From: JBEKZQ01 sp049509675
GTDB taxonomy: Bacteria > Planctomycetota > Planctomycetia > Pirellulales > Thermoguttaceae
Length of the DNA stretch: 12,250 nt
Assembly (NCBI GenBank): GCA_049509675.1
Contig: JBEKZQ010000169.1
Location: 1-12,250 of the forward strand
Direction: 5' to 3'
Under the pieces are notes generated by a model that saw nothing but the letters and a program-made list of their open reading frames with translations, did no database searches and was not told the DNA's origin. Positions 6,637 to 12,250 of the stretch are shown piece by piece. Position 1 is the first letter of the stretch; the number at the start of each line of letters is the position of its first letter. The position numbers and the translations under genes are program-made.

Positions 6637-7707
6637 TTACTCCATGTTCCCGAACGCCGCACGCTGCTCCTGCCGCTCGAATTCCAAGAGCGTGTCGATG
6701 AGCGGGTCCAGGTTGCCGGCGATCACGTTTTCGAGATTCCAGTTCTGATTGACGCGATGGTCGGTCAGGCGGTTCTGCGGGAAGTTGTAGGTGCGGATGC
6801 GCTGGCTGCGGTCGCCGGAGCCGATTTTGTCCTTGCGCTCGCTGGAGCGCTTGCGGTGCTCCTCTTCCCGATGCGCCTCGTAGAGCCGGGTCTTCAACAC
6901 CCGCAGCGCCTTGGCCATGTTCTTGTGCTGGCTCTTCTCGTCCTGGCAGGAGACCACGATGCCCGAGGCGTAATGCGTCAGACGCACGGCCGAGGCGGTC
7001 TTGTTGACGTGCTGGCCGCCCGGGCCGCTGGCATGAAACACGTCGCGGCGGTAGTCGTCGGGCTTGATGTCGATCTCGACGTCCTCCGGCTCGGCCATTA
7101 CGGCCACGGTGGCCAGCGAGGTATGCACGCGGCCCTTGGCCTCCGTTTCCGGCACGCGCTGCACGCGATGGCCGCCGCTTTCGTACTGCATGCGGCGAAA
7201 GACGCCTTCGCCCTCCAGCCCCAGGATAAGCTCCTTGAACCCGCCCAACTCGGTCGAGCTCATGTCCAGGATCTCCACCTTCCAGCGCTTGCCTTCGGCA
7301 TAGTGCTTGTACATTTCGTAGAGGTCGCGGGCGAACAGCGCCGCCTCATCGCCGCCGGTGCCGGAGCGGATCTCCATCAGGCAGCGGGTGCGGTTGGCGT
7401 CCTCGCCGCCGGCACTAAGGTCCAAGAGATCGTTCCAGCAGCCCTCGCGTTCGGCCTTCAGACTGGGCAGTTCCGCCTCGGCCAGTTGCCGCAGGTCGGG
7501 GTCCGGCCCTTTGAGCATCTCCAGGGCCTCGGCGATCTGCGCATTGAGATCCTTGAAACGCCGGTATTTCTTCGATACTTTGGCCAGCGCGCCGTGTTCG
7601 CGGTACAGGGCCGAGATGCGGGCCGGAATGGCCTGCACCGCCGGATCGACGAGTTGCCGCTCCAGTTCTTCGAATCGCGTGAGGTTCTGTTCCAACTGAT
7701 CGCGCAT
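6637..7707 (-). CDS. prfA: Peptide chain release factor 1
   Basis: Reads UAA and UAG at the ribosomal A site and triggers release of the finished protein. The 356-residue length is typical. The sequence shows the N-terminal helical domain (1-100), SGTGGDEAALFARDL (115-129), the stop-codon-reading PxT motif as PET (186-188) in HRVQRVPETEAKGRVHTS, and GGQ (230-232) in GPGGQHVNK, which enters the peptidyl-transferase centre. PxT rather than SPF marks RF1 and not RF2. The ATG at 7707 has only a weak ribosome site. The gene follows rpmE and precedes prmC, whose product methylates its Gln232. Confidence 0.97.
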   Translation of the reverse strand: MRDQLEQNLTRFEELERQLVDPAVQAIPARISALYREHGALAKVSKKYRRFKDLNAQIAEALEMLKGPDPDLRQLAEAELPSLKAEREGCWNDLLDLSAGGEDANRTRCLMEIRSGTGGDEAALFARDLYEMYKHYAEGKRWKVEILDMSSTELGGFKELILGLEGEGVFRRMQYESGGHRVQRVPETEAKGRVHTSLATVAVMAEPEDVEIDIKPDDYRRDVFHASGPGGQHVNKTASAVRLTHYASGIVVSCQDEKSQHKNMAKALRVLKTRLYEAHREEEHRKRSSERKDKIGSGDRSQRIRTYNFPQNRLTDHRVNQNWNLENVIAGNLDPLIDTLLEFERQEQRAAFGNME

Positions 7708-7761
7708 GACTCAACCGTCGCGGTGTGCCGCCTGGAAGCCTCGCTCGATCATCAACGACGC

Positions 7762-7800
7762 GGCCAGTTGCCCGCAGGACGGATTGGCAATCCGTCCTAC
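7762..7800. repeat. Single copy of the ACGGATTG-family palindromic repeat
   Basis: Starts with GGCCAGTTGCC (7762-7772), as in the copy near 4238. A hairpin with 11-nt perfect arms and a single central base follows (7776-7798). It lies in the 124-bp spacer between the rpmE stop and the prfA start. It is a dispersed intergenic repeat; transcribed into RNA it would form a stable stem that could pause or process the rpmE-prfA message. Confidence 0.88.
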
Positions 7801-7831
7801 AATGATCGATCCACTTGTTCTCGTACGGCCG

Positions 7832-8098
7832 CTAGGCTTGTTCCGGCCCGGCAGCCGGCTCGGCCGCCTTTTTCTTGCCGCGCTGCAGGCTGGCATATTC
7901 GGTGCCGGCGAACTTCTTTTGGAACTTCTCGATGCGACCGGCCGTATCGACATACTTCAGCTTGCCGGTGTAGAAGGGGTGGCAGGCGTTGCAAATATCG
8001 ACTTTCAGCTCGGGCAGCGTGCTGCGCGTGACGAACGTGTTGCCGCAACCGCAGGTCACCTTGGTCACCACGTATTTGGGATGAACGCCGTCTTTCAT
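7832..8098 (-). CDS. rpmE: 50S ribosomal protein L31, zinc-binding type
   Basis: A protein of the large ribosomal subunit at the bridge to the small subunit. The 88 residues begin MKDGVHPKY as in E. coli L31. Cys16, Cys18, Cys37 and Cys40 form the CxC...CxxC zinc site, so this is the zinc-containing form rather than the Cys-less form made under zinc shortage. HPFYTGK follows the second pair. The C-terminus is extended by about 15 residues rich in Lys, Ala and Pro compared with E. coli. GAGGAG is 7 nt before the ATG. It heads the rpmE-prfA-prmC-murA run. Confidence 0.96.
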   Translation of the reverse strand: MKDGVHPKYVVTKVTCGCGNTFVTRSTLPELKVDICNACHPFYTGKLKYVDTAGRIEKFQKKFAGTEYASLQRGKKKAAEPAAGPEQA

Positions 8099-8196
8099 GA
8101 TTTAGCTCCTCATCGCTTGCGCAATTGTCTGCTTTTTCTCTAATCGCGATGGCGGCGAGCACTGCGACCGCCCCCGTCGGCTTTGGCGAATCCCTT

Positions 8197-8225
8197 AGTT
8201 TACCGCTGCCCGCAGCCGCCGGCAA
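8197..8225 (-). promoter_or_regulatory. Possible promoter upstream of rpmE
   Basis: On the minus strand TTGCCG and TAAACT are separated by 17 nt, each matching four of six consensus bases. This would give a leader of about 90 nt before rpmE. It lies in the only sizeable gap between the envelope block and the translation block, where a promoter is expected. Confidence 0.25.
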
Positions 8226-8239
8226 GGGCGCGTGGAATG

Positions 8240-8270
8240 CCATTTTATGGTCCACCTGCCCGGCGGGTGG
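8240..8270. repeat. Two adjacent hairpins after the large lipoprotein gene
   Basis: CCACCTGC and GCGGGTGG (8252-8270) pair over 8 bp, with one G-T pair, around a 3-nt loop. Next to it is the small palindrome CCATTTTATGG (8240-8250). They lie 9 bp past the lipoprotein stop on the minus strand. There is no T-run, so they are either a non-canonical transcript end or another dispersed repeat. Confidence 0.4.
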
Positions 8271-8278
8271 CTTTGCCC

Positions 8279-10249
8279 CTACTCGGCCTTCTTCTCCGCC
8301 GCCTTCTTCTCGGCGGCTTTCCTGGCCTGGGCCGCATCGAGCAGGGCGCTCAACCAACGGGCCCGCAAAAGGTTGCCGTTCTGGTTGGGCGCGTTGAGGT
8401 CGGCGGCATATTCGTCCACGGCCTTTTGGCCCTGGCCCAACGCTTCGTAGGTCCGCGCCAGGTTATAGCGGGCGCCGTGCGTCCAGGGACCGTTAGGCAT
8501 GGCCTCCATCGTGCGTTTCGTAAAATAGTCCACGGCCGAGGCGTAGTTGCCTTGCTCGTAGGCGATCAGCCCCAGCCAATAGCTCGCGTTCTGCTTGCCA
8601 ATCAGGCAGGCCCGGGCTTCCGTTTCGGCGAGCGCCCGGGCCTCCACCTGAATCAACGGTTGGGCACCGTCGCGATCGGCTGCGGAGGTCCGCCCGAACT
8701 GGGCCGCAAAATATTCTTGGGCGTGTTTCGCCTGCGCGGCGCCGATTTCTTCCAGCGAGAGCCGCGCATTCTGATAACACTGAATGGCCCCCGGCTCAGC
8801 GACGAACTGCCCCTTCAGGTGCAGGATCCGCCCCTGGTGCAGCGGCGCGGCAGGGATCGCATAAAACGGTATCATGGCCACCAGGCGCCGCTCGACCAAG
8901 CGGGCGTCCAATTCCGAGCGGCGCCGCAACGCGGCGAAGGGCAGCGGCCACAAACGAGAGCCGGATGCATGGGCCGCGGCCTGCAAGCGCTGCGCCTGGG
9001 CCGTGGGCGAGGCGGTCAGCACCATCTTCTGCTTGCCCACCAGCCGTGCCTCCACCAGTTTGGCCCTCCGCGAGAGCGATAGCGGCGAACCCTCGACCAA
9101 CATAACCAGCCGCTTCCGGTCCAGCTTGTTGACCGGATAGGGGTGCTCGGCGTCGAGATCCAGGCGGCGCAACAGCTTGCTGTCGGCCAGCACCTGATCG
9201 AGCGTGGCCGGGCGAATCTCCAGTTGCCCGACCCGACCCGCTTGGATGCCGTCCGGAGCGGGAATGGGCAGGCCCAACGACGTGTCGAACAGATACAACT
9301 TCCCCTCGACCAGCACCGCCGCGCACCACGCTTGCACCGACGCCCCGGAGCCGGCCGTAGCGTCGGCAATCGCCAGGATGCCGGCGTCGATCCCTTGCTG
9401 TCGCAACAACAACAGGTACACCCAGGCGCGCTCGGAGGCCGTCCCGCAGCCCCAGAGCAGTGTTTCCCAAGGCAGTTTCGGGATCTGTTCACCATCGTTC
9501 GGTTCGAGTTGAATGTTGCGGACTGTCCAATCGAACAAGCGACTGGCCCGCTGAAGGTCGTCCAGTTCGGGACCGCGGGCCCAATTGGAGAGGTCCCGCA
9601 GCCAGACGGCTTCCTCCAGGCCGTAGCCGTCGCTGGGCACGAACTGGAGCGAGTCCAGCGTGGTGGCCGCGGGCAGGCCGGCCAATTGCGGCGGGAGCGT
9701 CGCCAGCAGCGGATCGGGCTTCCAATCGGGCGGCGTTTGCGTCGCGGCCCATTTTCTCATGCGGTTGGTGATCTCCCGCAGCATGTTCGGTTGCGGACAA
9801 CTTGCCAGCAGCGGGTCGTACTCTTGGGCGGCCGAGGCAAGTTTCGCCTGCTCCGGCCGGCCCCAGCGTTTGAGGATCTGCTCGAGCATCTGGCCGGAAT
9901 CGAACTCTTCCAGCCGGTTGAGATTGGTTACGGCAAAGGCAAAGAGCTCGTCCCGCTCCTGGCCGGAGGCATCGGCGCTGCTGGCCCGGCTTTGGCCCTC
10001 GGTGGCGGAGGTCGGGCTCGACGGGCGGCAGCCGGCGGAGATCAACAGCAGCAGGAGCAGGGCCGCCAGGGCGGCAGATCCAGGAGAACCGCAAAGTTCG
10101 CAAAGTCTTCCGCCCGCAGATCCATTCCGCACACTAGCCCGAAGCGCCAGCGAGGGATTTCCGGCGATTCTCCCTCGCTGGCGCGTCGGGCTAGTGCCGC
10201 GCATCGCGACTTTGCAGTTCTCCAGCGGGGCAGATCGGGCAAGTCTCAT
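8279..10249 (-). CDS. Large lipoprotein with degenerate transglutaminase-like segment and C-terminal TPRs
   Basis: A 656-residue protein of unknown function. A hydrophobic run (59-70) leads to the lipobox SAGC, with Cys74 as lipidation site, so it is predicted to be exported and anchored in a membrane. The mature start is Ser/Pro-rich. Residues about 230-330 resemble the transglutaminase/protease fold: TASERAWVYLLLLRQQGID, then VQAWCAAVLVEGKLYLFDTSLG. In my alignment the usual catalytic Cys is Ala271 and His is Gln306, while Asp322 remains, suggesting loss of activity. Two TPR-like pairs (about 554-586 and 590-622) and a Lys/Ala tail end the protein. The ATG overlaps the kdsA stop (ATGA) and has GGAGGAA 5 nt upstream. 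A repeat occupies codons 18-40. If that start were not used, GTG at 10132 is a shorter alternative. The role may be in envelope assembly, by context only. Confidence 0.82.
   Translation of the reverse strand: MRLARSAPLENCKVAMRGTSPTRQRGRIAGNPSLALRASVRNGSAGGRLCELCGSPGSAALAALLLLLLISAGCRPSSPTSATEGQSRASSADASGQERDELFAFAVTNLNRLEEFDSGQMLEQILKRWGRPEQAKLASAAQEYDPLLASCPQPNMLREITNRMRKWAATQTPPDWKPDPLLATLPPQLAGLPAATTLDSLQFVPSDGYGLEEAVWLRDLSNWARGPELDDLQRASRLFDWTVRNIQLEPNDGEQIPKLPWETLLWGCGTASERAWVYLLLLRQQGIDAGILAIADATAGSGASVQAWCAAVLVEGKLYLFDTSLGLPIPAPDGIQAGRVGQLEIRPATLDQVLADSKLLRRLDLDAEHPYPVNKLDRKRLVMLVEGSPLSLSRRAKLVEARLVGKQKMVLTASPTAQAQRLQAAAHASGSRLWPLPFAALRRRSELDARLVERRLVAMIPFYAIPAAPLHQGRILHLKGQFVAEPGAIQCYQNARLSLEEIGAAQAKHAQEYFAAQFGRTSAADRDGAQPLIQVEARALAETEARACLIGKQNASYWLGLIAYEQGNYASAVDYFTKRTMEAMPNGPWTHGARYNLARTYEALGQGQKAVDEYAADLNAPNQNGNLLRARWLSALLDAAQARKAAEKKAAEKKAE
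10132..10196. repeat. 26-nt inverted repeat inside the lipoprotein signal region
   Basis: Arms at 10132-10157 and 10171-10196 match as reverse complements with one mismatch; the loop is 13 nt. The outer ends read CACTAGCCCG and CGGGCTAGTG, and the inner parts pair GCGCCAGCGAGGGA with TCCCTCGCTGGCGC. The element lies within the reading frame of the lipoprotein, between its coupled ATG and its hydrophobic segment, and keeps the frame open. It resembles dispersed intergenic repeats of planctomycete genomes (from memory). Confidence 0.9.
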
Positions 10250-11076
10250 GGAAGTTCCTCCAAAGTTCGCCGCAGGGCCAGCAAGCGGCGGAGCAGGCCG
10301 GCCAGTTGGTCCAACGGCACCATGTTGGCGCCGTCGCTGGGCGAGGTGTCGGGCGTGGGATGGGTCTCGAAGAACAGGCCGTCGGCGCCGATGGCCGTGG
10401 CCGCCCGGGCCAACGGCTCGACCATGGCCCGATTGCCGCCGGTCGCGGTTCCCAAACCGCCGGGCTCCTGAACGCTGTGCGTGGCGTCGAAAATCACCGG
10501 CACACCCAAGGCCTGCATGGCGGGAATAGACTGCATGTCGTTGACCAGCCGGCCGTAGCCGAAGAACGTGCCCCGTTCGCCCAGCAGGATATTCCGGCAA
10601 CCGGCGGATTCGAGCTTGTACACCACGTGCCGCATGTCGCGGGGGGCCAGGAATTGTCCTTTCTTGACGTGGACGGCCCGGCCCGTCGCCGCCGCGGCCA
10701 CGAGCAGATCGGTCTGGCGGCAGAGGAAGGCGGGGATTTGCAGCAGGTCGCACACCTGGCCCGCCGCGGCCGCCTGGTCGGGCAAGTGGATGTCGGTGGT
10801 TACGCCCAGGCCGGTCACCTCCTTGACGCGACGCAGAATGGCCAGGCCGGCGGCGAGTCCCGGCCCGCGGTAGGACTGGATGCTCGTCCGGTTGGCCTTG
10901 TCGAACGAGGCCTTGAAGATCACTTGGGCCGACAGGTCCGCAGCCATCTGCCGCAAGGCGTTGGCGATGTGCAGGGCCAGCGCCTCGCTTTCCAAGACAC
11001 ACGGGCCGGCGATGATCAACAGCGGCTGGCCCCGGCCGCAGCGATAAGGTCCGATGATTGCAGGATTGTCGGGCAT
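10246..11076 (-). CDS. kdsA: 3-deoxy-8-phosphooctulonate (Kdo-8-phosphate) synthase, metal-dependent class
   Basis: Condenses arabinose-5-phosphate with PEP to Kdo-8-phosphate, precursor of the Kdo sugar of lipopolysaccharide, in the cytoplasm. The 276-residue TIM-barrel protein shows IIAGPCVLES, FKASFDKANRTS, IPAFLCRQTDLL, VKKGQFLAP and FDATHSVQ. Cys26 in GPC, His in DATHSVQ, Glu in FFETHP and Asp in SDGANM match the four metal ligands of the Aquifex enzyme (Cys11, His185, Glu222, Asp233). E. coli has Asn at the Cys position, so this is the metal-dependent class. The start is uncertain: ATG at 11076 is used here, but an in-frame GTG at 11091 would add five residues and sits 7 bp after the upstream stop. 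The gene overlaps the lipoprotein gene downstream. Confidence 0.95.
   Translation of the reverse strand: MPDNPAIIGPYRCGRGQPLLIIAGPCVLESEALALHIANALRQMAADLSAQVIFKASFDKANRTSIQSYRGPGLAAGLAILRRVKEVTGLGVTTDIHLPDQAAAAGQVCDLLQIPAFLCRQTDLLVAAAATGRAVHVKKGQFLAPRDMRHVVYKLESAGCRNILLGERGTFFGYGRLVNDMQSIPAMQALGVPVIFDATHSVQEPGGLGTATGGNRAMVEPLARAATAIGADGLFFETHPTPDTSPSDGANMVPLDQLAGLLRRLLALRRTLEELP
10255..10261 (-). promoter_or_regulatory. Ribosome binding site for the lipoprotein gene, inside kdsA
   Basis: The minus strand reads GGAGGAA, 5 nt before the ATG at 10249, within the last codons of kdsA. With the ATGA stop-start overlap it argues for translational coupling and fixes the lipoprotein start upstream of the inserted repeat. 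Confidence 0.75.
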
Positions 11077-11098
11077 AGCGGGGTCTTCCACTCCGTTT

Positions 11099-12031
11099 TC
11101 ACTCGGCCGGCGTCAACAGCGTCAGTCGCCCCGGCAACACTTCGATTTCCACCGGCAGCACTCCGCCCGGATCGCCGTCCAGTTGGTACGGCACCTCTGC
11201 CGCAGAGGAGACCCGCAACCGGCAAGCGCGTCGCCGCTGGTAGTCGGCCAGATGTTCTTGCTGGCGCAGGAGCACCGCGCCGGCGTACCACAAACCGTGC
11301 AGCAATCCGCCGTGGCGGAACGTACAGACGTCCAACAGCCCGTCGTCGGCGTCCGCGTCGGGGATCACCCGCAACCCGACGGCGTACCGGGGCAGATTAA
11401 AAGCGAACAACCAGCGGGCCGAGGTAACGGCCGTCTCGCTCCCGGCAGAACCGTCGCCCGGCTGGAGCCACTCGACACGCAACTCAGGGTATTGGTAGTT
11501 ACGGATCGTCTCGAAGATCGGTTTGAAATAATTGGTGCGGTCGATGTGCCCGGTGCGTTGGCGATGGACGCGGGCCACGATGTCGGCGTCGAATCCGCAA
11601 CCGGCCATCAGCAGGAAGAGCTTGCCGGAGGCACTGCCCGCATCGAAGCCCCGGGCGCGGCCGGCAGCGATGGTGCGGCAGCAGCTTTCCGGCCTTCGGC
11701 CCAGGTGGAAATGCCGGGCCAGCAGGTTTTCCGTGCCGCTGGGCAGCACGGTGATGGGTACGCCCGCAAGCGTTCGATTCACTAACGCGGCGACCGTGCC
11801 ATCGCCGCCGGCCGCCACCAGCGCGCGGAGTGTGCCCGCTTGATAGGCTCGGTTGGCTCGATCGGCCGCAGCGTCGAAATCGCTTAAGACCTCCGCGTGG
11901 AAGCCACGCTCGACGAGTAGTTCCGCCAGCCTCTTGACGCGAGGCATGGCCGGCCGGGCGCCGGCCTTCACATTCACGAAAACCACGACTTGGGTCGCAT
12001 CTTGGGGTACTGCTGAAACAGGCGTTTCCAC
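11099..12031 (-). CDS. Diacylglycerol/sphingosine kinase family lipid kinase
   Basis: Probably phosphorylates a lipid alcohol such as diacylglycerol with ATP at the membrane face. The 310-residue protein has the nucleotide-binding AAGGDGTV (73-80), PSGTENLLAR (97-106), DADDGLLDV (227-235) in the second domain, and LDGDP (284-288), where many relatives have DGE. It has the two-domain layout of the YegS/DgkB group, with no membrane segment. The first glycine-rich loop is atypical (VNVKAGA, 19-25). The start is GTG at 12031 with AAAGGA 9 nt upstream. It lies 7-22 bp before kdsA depending on the kdsA start, so co-transcription is likely. The lipid substrate cannot be told from the sequence. Confidence 0.88.
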   Translation of the reverse strand: METPVSAVPQDATQVVVFVNVKAGARPAMPRVKRLAELLVERGFHAEVLSDFDAAADRANRAYQAGTLRALVAAGGDGTVAALVNRTLAGVPITVLPSGTENLLARHFHLGRRPESCCRTIAAGRARGFDAGSASGKLFLLMAGCGFDADIVARVHRQRTGHIDRTNYFKPIFETIRNYQYPELRVEWLQPGDGSAGSETAVTSARWLFAFNLPRYAVGLRVIPDADADDGLLDVCTFRHGGLLHGLWYAGAVLLRQQEHLADYQRRRACRLRVSSAAEVPYQLDGDPGGVLPVEIEVLPGRLTLLTPAE

Positions 12032-12250
12032 CGGCAGAGATCCTTTCGCCCCGCAATATACCTGATCGGACCGCGCAGTTGCAGCGGCCTGGCTCAGGGT
12101 TGTTGCAAAATGCTACATCCGGGCCGGCCCTCGGGTGCCTCGGCCTGTTTCGGGAAGCGAACCGGGCGAAGCAACGTAACATTTGGTGTTATAAACACTT
12201 GCATCATCATTTCTGCATTCGTCAAGGCACCTCGACAAGAATGGCATGGC
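12032..12250. other. Upstream region of the lipid kinase operon
   Basis: No convincing gene. It becomes A/T-richer beyond 12170 and contains the short palindrome GTGTTATAAACAC (12186-12198), a possible operator or -10 region. An ATG at 12241 on the plus strand is too close to the edge to judge. The promoter for the kinase-kdsA-lipoprotein block should lie here, but no pair of -35 and -10 boxes at proper spacing was found. Confidence 0.4.

Noticed and set aside
6622..8031. Plus-strand open frame of 469 codons opposite prfA and rpmE
   Set aside because: It spans two recognised genes on the other strand; its composition and lack of motifs mark it as a shadow frame.
10132..10196. Terminal inverted repeats of an insertion sequence
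   Set aside because: Only 13 nt lie between the arms, with no room for a transposase and no visible target duplication.
9143..10471. Plus-strand open frame opposite the large lipoprotein
   Set aside because: It is antisense to a gene with a signal peptide, TPRs and a coupled start, and its translation is low-complexity.
10250..11002. Upstream in-frame extension of the lipoprotein through kdsA
   Set aside because: This frame stays open but overlaps kdsA, which is certain. The ATG at 10249 has a strong ribosome site and a stop-start overlap.

Overview
This window is a high-GC stretch of bacterial chromosome coding mostly on the minus strand. The gene content (class II Kdo-8-phosphate synthase, TatC with a long extra loop, MurA, small Pro-rich lipoproteins) and the dispersed palindromic repeats suggest a planctomycete, probably of the Pirellulales type. 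That assignment is inference from sequence style; there is no rRNA or other marker here.

Layout. 1-788 (-) is an RsuA/RluB-type pseudouridine synthase cut by the window edge. A mirrored octamer array (857-952) separates it from a small lipoprotein gene (961-1221, -). A gap of about 420 bp leads to tatC (1646-2725, +). Next come a possible short, very basic ORF and a TPR protein (2925-3757, +), in DNA of visibly lower GC. A P-II signalling protein (3822-4169, -) converges on the TPR gene. After a 23-bp inverted repeat, two minus-strand blocks follow. In transcription order, the first is rpmE (L31), prfA (RF1), prmC (RF methyltransferase) and murA. Upstream of it lies a lipid-kinase-family gene, kdsA and a large lipoprotein whose ATG overlaps the kdsA stop.

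How the genes fit together. rpmE-prfA-prmC is a translation module: PrmC methylates the GGQ glutamine of RF1. murA adds the first committed step of peptidoglycan synthesis. The lipid kinase, kdsA (Kdo for LPS) and lipoprotein block looks like an outer-envelope module. TatC and the small lipoprotein are also envelope genes.

No mobile element with a transposase, CRISPR array, tRNA or rRNA was seen, and I found no clearly new multi-gene system. The points most worth a second look are these: a P-II protein with Phe at the uridylylation-site position and a longer B-loop; a lipoprotein with a transglutaminase-like segment whose Cys and His appear to be replaced; a repeat inserted in frame in that lipoprotein's signal region; and several families of short structured repeats between genes.
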